DNA of 64,000 bases from Tamarix chinensis (taxonomy: Eukaryota; Streptophyta; Magnoliopsida; Caryophyllales; Tamaricaceae). Location: contig CM060174.1 in the NCBI GenBank assembly GCA_030549775.1, positions 28,152,117-28,216,116 of the forward strand. Direction: 5' to 3'. The number at the start of each line of letters is the position of its first letter. Position 1 is the first letter of the stretch. The notes below the pieces were generated by a model. It ran no database searches. It saw nothing but the letters and a program-made list of their open reading frames with translations, and was not told where the DNA came from. The position numbers and the translations under genes are program-made. Positions 46,674-60,086 of this stretch are shown piece by piece.

Positions 46674-49650
46674 TGTACAACACCCTAAAATAGTGTCTAA
46701 TCTTAATTCTAATTAATTTATATTTTAATCTAATCCTTAACTGTTAACTTAATTATTTTTGTTAATATTTGATCCAAAAACCATTATAACTTCATAAATA
46801 AATTTATCCTAATAAATTTATCTTTTAAAAAAAAAATTAAATTCTCCCTAAATCTATAAATTTTACCCTAGTTTATTTTTTCTAATTGGGTACCCTAAAC
46901 TCAGATAAATTAATTTTACCCTAATCCTATATCTAATTCTAATTATAATCCTAAATTTTATTTTCTTTTTTCCTTCTCCTTTTGTTTTCTCGCCTAGCCT
47001 ATACCCTAACCTACCTTTCTATTTTTTTTTCTTTTTCTCTTTTCCCAACATACACCCTAGCCCAACGCATTCATACTATTCTTTTTTCCTTTATTTTCTT
47101 CTCCTTCTTCCTCACCTAACTTGCTCATCCAAATGCACCTCAACCTCTACCTTTCCCGTTCACCACACCTTTGCACGCTTGCTCTTCTATCCAAACCATC
47201 CTTGCATACTCCCTCACATGCTTTTCCTTACCCCCATCCAACCTCTTTTGCCATCACTTATGCATGCCTTTGCCATCCTATATCATTATTCCTCCACAAC
47301 CCATCCTTGCCATTCCAATTGATCAACCCAACTCCCCCAACCTTCACGTCTACAGCCGATCAAGCCATTCTTACATATATATACATGCACTCTTCTCTTC
47401 TTCTAATGTTTGACCTCGAACCCTTAGTTTCCTTCTTCTCTTCTCCTTTATCCTTCTTCTTTCTCCAAATTTATTTGGCCATCACACTACCAATGCATAA
47501 CCATATCATCCCCTCCTCTACATCTCAGTTCCACATAAACCAAGCACCACCAACCCTCACAGACCTATCTCTTTATCTAGTTGTGCCTCACCTCTTTATG
47601 TAGATATTTCTCCCCAACTATGGAATCCATCATCATAGCCCCTATCTAGCATCAACACTCATTGCCACTCCCTATAGCCTTGTAATGCAACCCCTCATTG
47701 TTGCCTCCTTCCCAGCTTGCACCACTTTTTCCTTCATCTCTTGCCACCGCCAACCTACCTCGGCCTCCCCGCGACGATAATCACTTGCCAGCTCCACCAC
47801 CCTTACTTTCCTTGCTCAACTAAGCTAGTAAGCATCGCCACCAACCTCCCTCTGTGTAGCCAACACCATCCACTATACACCTTCCCCTTTGGCCATCACC
47901 TCCACTTAGCTATCTAACCCTACCAAAGCCCTCTTACATTACCCAAATCCCCTTGCATGAGCAAAGTGAGGTTCATATAAATTTTTACACAGTTTCTTTA
48001 TTAGGAGAATTTTGGTAATTTCTATTTAATAAATATTTTAATAAAAATTATTATTGTTTTGGTTAAATATTAATATGATTAATGTGTTATTATTTTTATG
48101 TACAAAAGTTTGATTAGTGGATTTTAATAAAATTTAATAGGTTACCCATAATTTATGTTTTTACTCAAAATCAAGTAATCCCTATACTCTACTAAAATGT
48201 GATACATCTCATGATAGGGCATTAGGATTTTTGATGTATAAATTTTATAAAGCATGTTTGTCGTATTGAACTTAATTGCCTAAAAATGCTAGTATGAGAT
48301 TTTGTAAAATGGAGCATGTAAACTTATGGAAATTCATATATGTATGAAATCATATTAAAATGGGTTTAATGCTATAAATAAACTATATTTTTAATGTATG
48401 AATAATATGATATATTGAGCATACGTAAGCGCATTTTTAACAAAATTATGACTATTGCATGCCCTAAGGGTAATTTAGTCATTTAAGCATATCATAATAT
48501 TTATTCCAGTAAGAATGCCTAACATGTCTTAATTATTATTAAGTATGGAGGCATGTGATTTGATATTTTAGAAATGTATGTTTTATTATTATTATTATTA
48601 TTAAAATTCCTTAAGGGTATTTCACTCATTTTAAGCATATCATGATAGTTATTCTGATAAATGTGCCTAATATGTGTTATTTATTATTGACTATGAAAAT
48701 ATATGATTTTATTTTTTATAAATGCATGTTAATGTTATATGTAAAAAATCATATATAAGGGTAAATTGTCATTTGGTGTGTTGGTAATTTACTATTATGT
48801 TATAATATTTAATTATTGTGCTTTAGCATCTTTACAAAAATTCATAAATAAAATGAAATTAGTAATTAAAATGGATGATAATGTGGTAATTTTAACTTTG
48901 GAGGCATTGTGGCCACTCTTGAACTAATGCGCCTAATATGAATAATTGGATATATGATGGGATTATTGTATTTATAGGTTGCCCTTAGTATTGAATTTAA
49001 CTCTAATTTAGACTATTGACCTTAGGATTGACTCGACCGATTGGAAATAAAGGAGAACGGTTAAGTGTGGACTTGAAATCATTATGCAATATGTGATATT
49101 CTGTGATCACCTTCTTACGATATTAATATTTAAAGTGGAAGATATTGATCTTCAGAATGGTTACTCTCCAAGGTTAGCTATCCTAAAGACAAGGTAGAAT
49201 CCCTCATTTTTTGTTTGTTGGTGTGTCATTGCGCCACAGTAAGACCCTAGTCTACTCTATAGGTGACATACGGGTCCTATAGGGGGCATTGGTAATTAAG
49301 GATTGAGTGTCGTAGGTGTGGAGGGTATTGTGTCCCCTTGTGCATTATTATGACCAGATTGCTATTATGCCTTTAGGTTAGATGGTTGGATGGTTGGGAG
49401 GGTATAGTGATGCCTCATGCCCTAGTATGATCAGTATACTTTTATTTATCCGGGTTATTATTGTATTCCTTATAGTAAATAAAAATGGAAATCATTATTA
49501 TTGGATCAAAATGGTTATTAGATTGGTTAGTAATAGCCTTTGAGCCTACTTATGATAGTATGTATCTTTGTTGGTATTGTTTCTTTGAGCCTTACCTATG
49601 ATATTATGGATCTTTTTTTTTGGTATTGTGCCTTTGATCCCTACTTGTGG
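46674..49650 (+). mobile_element. Family 2 LTR, rightward, truncated
   Basis: This element starts TGTACAACACCC. From about 48,000 onward it is the reverse complement of parts of the LTR at 26,581-30,338: CTAGTCTACTCTATAGGTGAC at 49,230 mirrors 27,733, and GACCAGATTGCTATTATGCC at 49,352 mirrors 27,640. The stretch 46,930-47,950 is pyrimidine-rich and explains the long frames there. About 0.8 kb is missing at its right end, where a family 1 fragment begins. One segment (49,448-49,540) is in the opposite sense to its counterpart. Confidence 0.6.
49539..49640. repeat. Three imperfect units, period 45-49 bp
   Basis: Units starting at 49,539, 49,584 and 49,633 begin TTTGAGCCTTACCTATG or a close variant and end TTGGTATTG. 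Reverse-complemented they resemble the 30-bp array at 32,931, so the tandem array is a family 2 LTR trait whose unit length differs between copies. Confidence 0.6.
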
Positions 49651-50117
49651 TATAATACCCCATCCTAAACTCTTTTAAATTGTATTTAGAATTATATTTA
49701 TATAAAATAAATGAGTTTTGGTTTTGTAAAGGGATTGAAATTTTAATAAAGTTATACATTTTAGGCGTAGCGATCAACTAGTTTTCCAAACCAATCTGCT
49801 GGTACACTTAGAAATTGGCAATGCTATTTTTTGATAAACCAATCCACTGGTTTTTCTAAACCAACCAACTAGTTGTCCTATAATTTCATATCTTTTTTTT
49901 ACTTTGATTTAAATATATTTCTAATTTTTATGAAAAATTTCTAATTATAATGTATTTGCGTTAATAAGCATATTTTAGTGCTTTGGGGTTATTTTCATAT
50001 TATTTAAATCACTCCATGATTTTCATTTAGCAAAATTTTCCTAAAATAACACTTGAGCCATATCTCACCTTTTCTCTTCTCCTTCACTTTCCTTTCTCTT
50101 TTGCCAGCCATGACTAT
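49651..50117 (+). repeat. Family 1 LTR fragment, rightward
   Basis: It begins TATAATACCCCATCC, the reverse complement of a family 1 right terminus, and carries motif variants (CAACTAGTTTTCCAAACC at 49,787, CCAACCAACTAGTTG at 49,861). It is cut by the family 1 LTR that starts at 50,123. Confidence 0.55.
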
Positions 50118-50122
50118 GTGTT

Positions 50123-53100
50123 TGTAACACTCCCATTTTTTCCTAAAGAAAATTTTTGTTTGAAAACCTTGCGGAAGGAGAAAACAACCAAACACTTAGG
50201 AAAAATGAGGTGTTACTACCACACCTAACATAGGATAGGCAATAGTTTTCCGTCCTATGTTAGATACAAGGAAAAGTAGAGTGCGCAAAGACACATTATA
50301 TAAATACCAAATGAAAGACATTCAAGTACAGGACCTCGACAGTCTGCAAATATTCAAATGCATAAGGGGAAAATTAAACTAAAGTAGAGGGTGTAAATTA
50401 CATAAAAATAAGGTAGGGCGTAGTCCTGAACTCTATTCCATTAAGGACCACACAAAAGACCTTTGATGTCCCCACTCTTATAACCGATTCCCAACATGAT
50501 GTTTTCATACTACTGATCATATCTGAAAACTTACACATGGACCTTTGCTTATGGGAATGAGTAGGTGAATGAGCAATGGACACATCAATACACTTTGTAC
50601 TGAGTAAGCCAAGTTAGTTCCTCAATGGAGTGATCGGTAAACAAGATGTTAATATAATATAAAAGTCATACTATCATATCTTATGCATATTTCATATAAA
50701 TAAGATACATGCTCTATCATGTTTTCATTAGGCATAGGAAGCTCATATCATACATGACTCATCATGCTTGAGAACATAACACAATATCGTAGATTATTAT
50801 GTGTAGTTTACTAAGAATATTATTTAGCTATTATTAGGGCTTCATTTAGTCATGCACATAATTCTACCATAGGCCATTTTCCACTTTCCTAATCTATTAG
50901 GTCATTTATATAAGCCATTGTCTCTATTACCGTTCTTTTTTTACTCTTATTTTTCTCTTTAACTATATTCTTATTTCCAAATTCTTATCTAAATAGTTAT
51001 TCACATTCTTATCGAAATACTTACTCAATTATTTTTCAAATACTCATTCCAATTAATATCGAGCGATGGATTGTGTACCATCTCATGATTTCACATACCA
51101 TGGTAGCCTATCCAAACCAAAGGATATAAAGTTCAGGATGAAACTAAGTAATCACCAATAGACACAAGACTAGGCCGAAGCCAGAACCACCTAGTTAGGG
51201 TAGTAAATGAGCTGAGCCAGTTTGGTATTCCGTTCAGTTCGTCTCATTAAAAGATTGGTTTGGCTCGTTTGTTTAGTTAAATAAGCCGAGCCCGAGATAA
51301 AAAAAAATCTTGTTTCGGTTTTTTGGCTTTGGCATATGAGCTCTGCTCAACTCGGTTCATTAAAAGCTCGGTTCCACTCGTTCGTTTAGTTAAATGAGCT
51401 GAGCCCAAGCCCAGGGATATTCGGCTTAGCTCGACTCGTTTACAACCCTACACATAGGTAACCGTACCCTTTAGTATCAATACCCCTAGTATATCATTAG
51501 TGTCTAGAGTAGGTAAGGCATTGTGATCTATTAGGATCAGCCAGAAAGTAAAACTCGAATACACTAATAAATTCCCAAAGGGATACTAACCTCTGGTAGC
51601 TAATTGAGGATTGGGTAACCCAGACCCATACACAACTAGATCATCTTTTTCTTTAAGTGATTAGTACATTATTCTTGAGGCTATGTGATCATACAAGGCT
51701 GATACAATATGCAAGCAAGAAGTTTACATACTTATCCCATTTTAACCATTACCATTCCCCAACTATGTAACATATTTCAATTAATGCTTACTCAATATTA
51801 ACCAAATCACTGAGATGAATCCATTTTAGGCCAAAGTATAGATTACATTACTTACCCCTTTAAAGCCATCAAACACTTATTTATGTTTACCCATTAATTC
51901 CTTTACATCACCTTTTGATTATGCAATCATTAAATAGTCATGTAGTAGTGTTAGGTGTAGTCTCAAAGCATATCTAAGCCATAAGATAAAAATCACACAA
52001 TCTAGACAAACTAATTTATCAGTTTGGCCTATCTAGTGTATTGGTTTATCTAACCAAATAATAAGTTTGGGCCAACCAGTTGATTAGTTTGGCCAAACTA
52101 GTCAACTATTTAGAGACTAGTCAATCAGTTCTGCCAAACCACTCAATGGGTTTAAGCATAGAGAAAACCAAGGTCACCACAAACCTACTAGTCAATTGGT
52201 TTGGGTCAACTTGCTGACTATTCTAAGGACCAATTGATTAATTTAGCCTAAACAACCAATTGGTTTGCCACCAAATAGCACATAACGTACATTTTTCATG
52301 TAAATCACCCTAAAAAATCCTACCACATCTAAAAAACCCATATTATAGCATCATACCAATACTTCATTAGTTTATAAACTAAAACATGTTTCACTATTAA
52401 TCAAATTGGCCTTATTTCCCTAAAATCATATGTTTTTCTCAAGATTCATAAATTAATCAACATGCATCAATCTAAAAGTAAATTTTTATGCAATCCTATA
52501 TAATTAGGACTTTAAGGAATACAACACCTCATATGATTAACTAAACCATATTTTAGAAGTAAGAATAACTTACCTCACATAATTAACTAGGTCACATTTC
52601 AAAATTAAGAATGACTTACTTGGTGTAAACACAAACTTTTTCCATAAATAAGAAGACTCAACTTGGAAGATTTTCAACTTCCAAACTTCAAAAGTAGAAG
52701 TTAAAGCTTTAGAAATCAAATGAATAATTTATAAATTAGAACTCAAATAATGAGAACACAACTTACCAAACCTAAGAGAAAAATAGAGAAAATTTATGTT
52801 GAAAGAGAGGCTAAACTTCCTCTAAAATCTAACCCTCCCTTGGTTAAATATAAACAAGAAGGAGTTAGAGAAAGTATCAAAAGAGTGGAAAGGAATCGAA
52901 ACTAAGGTATAATTGGGGAGAAAAAAACACAAGGCTTGAGAGTTGGAATATTTTGGTGGCTGAAAGAAGGGTGAGTGGAAGGGGCAATTAGGGCTATTTA
53001 TAATCAACTAATCAGTACAAGAATGAGTGTGGTTAGGCACCCTAATTTCTACGATTCAAATTTAAACAAAATAGGTAGATTTTGTTAAAGATAGACCGAC

Positions 53101-53772
53101 CTCCCTTCTAGAGCTAAAATGGTCATTTTTGAAAAAATGAGGGTCAAATCTAAAAATATTAAACACAAGAGAGAAAATGAATGATCAGCATAGACGAAAT
53201 CTCCCATCTTTATAGAGATAGGTTTGGGAATTGAAGTAATGATTTACAAAGTGTATAGAGGAGAGAGGTGGAAGAGGACAAAGCTGAGGTTAAACTCCCC
53301 CTTAATTGTGCAAATTAAACCCTCGAACCACTTTAATGTAGAAGCTCGGGACAAATGCAAGATAAGAAAGGTTAAAAATATTTGAAGTACAACTTGGAAT
53401 GGAATTATCAAAGGTATAAGAAGTTTTTTGAGGAAAATAATGTTTCAAAAATGTACTCAGCTTGATAAACCTATCAATTGGTTTAGCCAACCAGTCGACT
53501 ATTTTACCAACAAGTCAATTAGTTCCCCAAACTAGTCTATCAGTTTGGTCAAGCAAAACCCATTAGCTGAAACAACTAACCTGTCAATTGGTTCATGGAA
53601 CCAGCCTATCGATCCATCTAAAATCTCCTTTTATTCAATTTCTAAAGTTTATCCAAATCCAACTTTTCCTTAAACCTAATTATAGTTACAAATCAAAATC
53701 AAACTTTATCAAATCTTAATAAATACCATAACTTCTCATTACACAAATTTCACGAAAAGATAGGGTATTATA
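50123..53772 (-). mobile_element. Family 1 LTR copy 3
   Basis: The LTR starts TGTAACACTCCC and ends AGGGTATTATA (final CA mutated to TA). Flanks are GTGTT (50,118-50,122) and GCATT (53,773-53,777), which differ at two positions, both transitions, consistent with an old duplication. Removing the MITE at 51,196-51,450 and one 8-bp duplication leaves 3,387 bp, the family length. Motif clusters occur at 52,010-52,265 and 53,460-53,610, and TTATAAATAGCCC lies on the minus strand at 53,002-52,990. No coding sequence. Confidence 0.8.
51196..51450. mobile_element. hAT-like MITE, 255 bp, with empty-site relatives in the window
   Basis: The ends are TAGGGTAGTAAATGAGC and CTCGTTTACAACCCTA, a clear inverted repeat of the hAT type. 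The 8-bp flanks are CACCTAGT and CACATAGG. The same LTR position in copies without the insertion reads CACCTAGG (26,059 and 34,255), so each flank differs from the ancestral site by one base. The interior has repeated GAGCTGAGCC and GGCTCG words and no open frame. Confidence 0.88.
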
Positions 53773-53777
53773 GCATT

Positions 53778-56279
53778 ACTACCTTAATAGGCCATTTGGA
53801 TTAGGGTGAAAGGGGGTTAATGGAGGTGAATTAGTTGATTCACCCCGTTTGTGTACCATTTTTATTGACTCTACCTGGGTGAATTGGGATTAATGTTTCA
53901 CCTCTGTTCTCCTCGGTTAACCTCGTTTTTATTAACCTTCGATTTCGGGGTAACTGAGGGGAAGGTGAAATACTAAGTAAAATTTTGACCTAATTGTATT
54001 AAAATACCTCGCAAACCCTATACCCATATTTTCTAATTCTGATCTACCTCACACGACCTCCCTGTCCCTCTCCCTCTCAAGACATCGACCTCCCTCCCTT
54101 ACTATATCTAGATCTACTTGACGAAGCATCATCCCATATAGCGACTATGGATTTTGACGGCTAGAGCAGCGTTGACAACCAGGGTCGCAGCAAGCAACAT
54201 CCACGATGTCCAATTCTCCTCTCTAACGTTGACAACTAGGTATACTGCTCTACTTTTTCTTTTCCTTTTTTTTCCAGTTGATTTTGTGACATAACATATT
54301 ATGCTTGGTTTGTGATTCAATTGTGCTACGTGACTTATGATTATGCTGGCTTTAAAAGTTGATTCTATAGAACATACCATAAATTTGAGAAACCCTCCTT
54401 GGTTATCTATCTTCTGCCATCAATTTTATTCTTGAGGAATGGGTAGTTTTGGATTCACTTATAGCTATCTTTCTTTTTCATTGTTCTGTGTTTTTCTAAA
54501 ACTAAATGTTGGACATGAGATGATGAATGAATTGTTTTCCCTATTGGTTTGATTGCTGGAATGATGGCAATTACCTTTATATTAGCTCTTTCTGATCCAT
54601 ATGTTCTTTTTTCTTTACTCTTACTCAATCATGGAAATTAGTTTTTTGAATATTCCTCTAGTTTATTGAGTACTTAATTATGCTACATATGTAAGCAGAG
54701 AGAAGAACATGATTAAAAGCTTGAATAAGGATTAATTGTAACTTTCTCTCCTACTGAGGTTCATCTTGTGTGCAAGAATTGTTAATATTTGTCATTTAGG
54801 TCTTTTTTAGCTCTTTTTATTTCTTAAAATTAGTTATTGAATTCCGATTAAAATTATGAAAATTATTCATCTTCTTTATGATTCTATTAGTTTTAATTAG
54901 TTTATGACATATTTTGAATTTAGTTAAGATAAGGAGGTTGATGGTTGTGATATGGTGACTAAGACTTTTATTGTTTCCTTATTGGTTTGATTTCACAATT
55001 TGCTACTCCCTCCATTCTACTCATTTCATAGGAGAGGGCTTATAAATTTTTTTTGAAACATTTGTTTCACAATAAGTCTATTTATGAAAAGTATAAATAA
55101 TTAATGCTTCATCAACAATTTTTCTCTTCTATTCTCTCTGGTAATCAATGCTTAAGTTGGAGTATTAATATAAGGGCATATTAATGAATTTAGGTGTAGT
55201 TTTTTAAATTTATTATTTCATAATTTGTGTAGGAACCTTGTAAGTCCTCTTGTAAAATAGGGGGAGTATAAAGTATTTTCATACAAATAATATATTATTA
55301 AAGGAAAATTTCTATGTAAATAATTTCATTTCATCTTCATTTAAATAGATTGTTTAACAAATGGGGTCTAGTCTTGTTGATGAGTATGGAGTGAGACGGC
55401 TATAGATATCATTGCAAATGCTGTTAAAATACACCCCTTCTCTTATTCCTTACGTGGAATTTATAATATTGAAAGTCTGAACTAAGCATATATGGAAGAT
55501 AATTCTTTAATTACTAAAATTAAAGGATATCTCAATAGAATTGTAGTAAGAAATATAATTTTTGTTTACTTACCTAGCTTTGGAGTAAGGCTCATTTACG
55601 TAATTTAAATTTAAACCGACTCAAGTTTTGAGTTATAATTTTATTTTATAATTTTGGAAAAATGCACCAAATAATTCAGAGAAAATATATGAAACAAAAA
55701 TAACCTTGAGTTTTTGTTGAATTCTCGAGATAATCTTAAATTTATGATTTTGTGTATCAAATGGCTATCTGTACACTTTAAGGCTGCACTATATAACTCT
55801 AAGTGTTTCCGATGAGTAGTTTTTAAAACTTGGGTTATATGGTGAATTATCTAAAAAAAAATTTAGGGTTATTTTATATATTTTATCTAAATTAAGGATT
55901 GTTTGGTGCATTATTCCAGAATTTGTTAATGACATAATGAGATGGACTATGATAGGAACAGTAGTAGATGGTGAAAAATAGAAAATGAAAGAAGATATAC
56001 TATTAGTAACTTTGCAAGAATCTAAACACACTTGGTTTCCAATAAATTAGCTGTATGGAGGGGAGAAGGCTGCATATGTCAATGCAAATGTTGTCAAAAT
56101 AAACATCTTCTCCTATTCCTTGTGTATAGTTTATAATAATGAATAGTCTAAATTAATCATATCTAGAAAATGTAACAATAATTAATGAAATTAAGGGATT
56201 TCTCAATAAAATTGTAGTATTGGGAATAGATTGCGTCACTGCTATTAGTCCTACAAGTGTCTGTATTCTAATTCATTTC
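53778..56279 (+). other. Non-coding left part of a probable PIF/Harbinger element
   Basis: The stretch from about 53,785 starts AGGCCATTTGGATTAGGGTG, which resembles PIF/Harbinger termini, next to a TTAA/TAA that could be the 3-bp target duplication. A C-rich leader-like part (54,040-54,130) and a long intron-like AT-rich part follow. The element's transposase pseudogene is 7.7 kb further right, beyond two later insertions. The link is inferred, because the matching right terminus lies outside the window. Confidence 0.35.
55006..55266. mobile_element. Stowaway-like MITE, 261 bp, TA target duplication
   Basis: It begins CTCCCTCCATTCTAC, ends GTAAAATAGGGGGAG and is flanked by TA on both sides. 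These are the classic Stowaway (Tc1/mariner) ends and target choice. It has no coding capacity. Confidence 0.88.
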
Positions 56280-56571
56280 CTTCATCAGCTAGAAAAAGTA
56301 TAATACATAAGAAACTTGTTTGGCAGTTGATCTACCCTTAAGAACCATGCGGCTTCCTCTTGGTGTATGTACGGAAGGCTGTTGTGTCATGACTCCCTCT
56401 CTAAAAGAGGCATTGTCCTCAAGAGCTAAGGTAGGAAGCTAGCCAGCTGCTAAGTCATAATTCTCCCTACTTGCTTCTTGGGTAGGATGGTCATGCCATA
56501 GTATAAGAAGTTTCGACACATGAAGACCCACCTTCAGTGACCCAACTATGATATAGTACTTTGTGTTCAGA

Positions 56572-59500
56572 TGTAACACCCCCAAATTCAATACTTAAAA
56601 ATTTCATTTTGCGAAAGCGATAATTACAAAATAGTGGGTGTCGTCGCCACACTTAACGTAAGTCCGATTTCCTCACCTTCCTTATGTCAAGTGCTAAGGC
56701 TCAAGACAAGTCAGATCAAACAAAAAGAGATAGAAAAGATGATACATAAATAAAGGTTTTACAGATAAGAGATTCTCTGTACAATAAGGATATCAAAATA
56801 AATAAGGGACATAGGAGCCCAAAGAAAGATCGGTCACAAAAGAGCACGCGATGGTGCGACAATGGTTTACCCTTACACTCATCCTTTCCACCAAAATCTT
56901 ATACAAAGGGGGTTTATAGGGTAGGGACCCTCAGTCCCTTAATCTAGCTAGTCGTTTAGATGACACTCCTCAAAATCCTTCATCCACTGCATGGTCCGCA
57001 TGTACTCCTCTGAAAAGTGTTAGTACAGTATGACTTTCTCATACTAGGTAAATCACAATGCCTCCGTAGAGGTAGCATACCCACATCGCACATAACATAC
57101 AAGCAAGGGATTATAACCAAATGCATACAACCACATGTAAAAACAACAATATCATAATATGACCCCACATTACAGTTGGCAATGTTAGTTAGATAAAAAA
57201 TTTCTAGTAAGGGTACAGAAAAAATGCTTTGAATTCCACAACCATTTCAAGATATTAACAATCCTACTTTAAACATAATAGGGAAAGTTGTTGATGTTAC
57301 CAAGCGATTCTACCTTGCTCAGGCCACACCAAATCCAATTATTACAAATGTATTATGGTGGGTGTTGAATCCAATTATATCAATTGAATATCAATTCTCG
57401 AGTGGAATATAATCCCATATCCAAGACAATGATCATCAATGAGGTATTACTAAATCAAAACACTCAATTCCAAGGCAAAGCTCGCCAAGGAAGCCATACA
57501 ACATATTAGTAGTCCATACTAAACCTTAGCATCCAAGTCCTTAAATATGCGTACCCCTATAGGGTGTATAAAATACCTATCCTTTGACCCAAAGGCCCAA
57601 CTATGCACTTGGGGGCCTATTCCGAGGCATGAGATCCCTTTCCAAACTCAATTCATTCTCTTTAAGTGGTTAGTGTCTTATGAAATTCAATGTAATTATT
57701 TCAAGTATACTAAGGTCCATAACAATATAATTTAGCCATCAATCAATCAATCAAGGGACCACGCAGGTCTCCACAATAAATCAATCATCCAATCTCAAAT
57801 CCAAAGGACCACAAAGGTCGTAACATTTCCAAGCCAACTTGACCTAGGGTTAGGCATCATGTCATAGCCTAAAATAATTATCCAATTACAAACTATCCAA
57901 TGCATTCATCCAATTTATTTCCAAAATTATTCTAAGGCCAACACTTAGGTCGACTAGTCCAGGTATTCACGTTGAGTCACATTTTTGCCCTAATAACCAA
58001 AATATCCTCCAACTTTTAACTATTGTCTTTTCATTCACTTTATTACCAGATTTGTTTCCACATGATATTTATCATGAAAAGGATAAAATAGAATAGCTAA
58101 CAATCACTCATCACACAACAATTTCCTCATTACGACAAAAGACCATATTACCCCTAAACACGGACATAATATAGTGCACATATATAACCTTAGCATGCAA
58201 TTCTAGAATGTCTTAGTATTCATACTAATTTCATGAGATAATTTTAGATACGAATCATGGTACATCAAAATTTATGTTTCTACCCCTAGAACATGCAACA
58301 CATAATAACCACCATTTAGTCATATTTATACTCTAAGGTCAACATGCTATATGTCCAAATTTACCTAGAATATCCAAGGCACATGTTTAACTTATTAGTA
58401 GGTTCTAGTATTCGACATGCCCATGATTTTAGTTAAACCCTAACCCTAGACATTCACATTTTTCCCTAGCTAAAATTTATATATTGTCATAAATACATAG
58501 TCTAAATCTTAAAGCATAATTGAGACATGCATAAGTTATTAGCTATTGACATGGCAACATATATTATTCCATACTTCACCAAAATTTACACAGAATGAAA
58601 GATTGCCTGTTTTTATTTCCTGGTAAGAAAATACAAAACATGCGATAATATCCACTCAACATAATTTCCTCATCCTAGAAAATTCATCTACCACCTTTAC
58701 ACAAAATTCTACCATCTATAGATTAGTTTGATTTACCTACAAGGTATGAAATTAATGCCCCAAAATGTCTCTTCCAAGTACACTTCAAGTAAGGTCGGGA
58801 TTACCTAAAATTAATGACATAGTCCATGAAATATGAATACATATTAGTATATATACTAAGGTGAGATGATTAGGTAACAAAATTAATAGGAACTAAAGCT
58901 AAAATGGGCTTATTGGTTAACAAAAAAAATCTATGTATGGCACCACCATGCACCAAGAAAATATGAGGTAAGGAGGACTCACACTCGACGAGAAGAGGGA
59001 GCTAGGCAGAGTCGAGGATGGTGGCACCTCGATGGCCGGCTCGATGGTGCAAATGGAGTAAGGTGGAGGGTTATTGGCCATGTGGTTGCTCGATAGCTGG
59101 AAGTAGGAGAAGAAGGTGAGGAGGGCTGCACGAGGAGGAGAAGAGAACTGAATGGAAATGGGGAGGAGGTAGGGTTGCAGGTCGAAGGTAAAGAAGGGAA
59201 AAGAAGGTGGTTGAGATTGGGGTAGGGTGTGGTGGTTGATGGTTGGGGAGGAGGGGTGGCATGGTTAGGCGAGGGCATGAGGGAGGAAGGAGGAGGTGTA
59301 GGGCATTTGGTTGGGCAAGTAGAAATGATGAGGGCGTGCACAACGTAGGGAAGAGCAATGGAGGTTGAATGGTTTTAGTTGGGGCTGCTAGTAAGCATGG
59401 TTGCATGCATGGGGAAGAGGGAGAGGCTGCACAATTTGGTTAGGGCTAGACGATTTGGTTGGCTCTTGGTGTAGATATGGTTGCGTGCATAGGGAGAGGG

Positions 59501-60086
59501 AGAGCTGCACGCCGAGGGCCTAGAATCTTTAGTTGGGCTACTAGTGTAGGCAGGTTGCATGCATAGGGAGAGGAAGAGCTACACGGTTGGTTGGGGCTAG
59601 ATGGTTTTGTTGGGTTGCTAGAGTTGGAAGGGTGCACGAGGAAGGGGAAGGAGCTACATGCCGAGGGGTAGGTTTTAGGTTAGATTAGGTTAGGTTTAAT
59701 TAGTAAAAAAGGATAGTTAAATAGTAATTAACTTATACCAACTATTTAAGAGGTCATTAAATACTAATAGGAGATCCTATCAAAGAAATACTTCCTTATT
59801 ATTATCACCCTTATGATTAATACAACCATTATTATTATTATTATTATTATTACCATTATTATTATTCTTATGATTATCGATATTACTCTTATTATTATTA
59901 TTACTATTATCTTTCCTCTAACTATTAATATACTAGTCCTAATTATTAACGCAATTTAGTAAATATAACCTTACTCATAACAAAAAGACACTTGACCCTA
60001 AAATGATTCTATGATTAATTACACATACTAATCAAAATTTTAAGTTTAGGTATCTAGTTTAGGATTTATTTAAATAGGATATTACA
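56572..60086 (-). mobile_element. Solo family 2 LTR, TCAGA target duplication
   Basis: This LTR starts TGTAACACCCCC and ends AGGATATTACA, with perfect TCAGA repeats at 56,567-56,571 and 60,087-60,091. It is 3,515 bp. Near its left end GTGTCGTCGCCACACTTAACG matches the family 2 block seen at 5,165 and 26,637. The G-rich 58,970-59,690 stretch gives long non-genic frames on the minus strand. It has no internal coding region. It interrupts a chromovirus fragment, so the target's reading order independently confirms both borders. Confidence 0.92.
59827..59912. repeat. (ATT)n-rich stretch in the solo LTR
   Basis: Imperfect ATT/TTA repeats of the kind found at matching places in all family 2 LTRs. 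Interruptions (ACC, CTT, GAT) show it is older than the pure tracts at 36,416 and 40,178. Confidence 0.8.

Noticed and set aside
47121..47603. A 160-residue plus-strand frame
   Set aside because: It lies in the pyrimidine-rich part of a family 2 LTR. Its composition (Ser, Leu, Pro, His) and overlapping frames fit base bias.
58979..59637. Several overlapping Pro/Ser/Thr-rich minus-strand frames
   Set aside because: They fall in the G-rich stretch of the solo LTR at 56,572-60,086, the counterpart of non-coding stretches in other copies.
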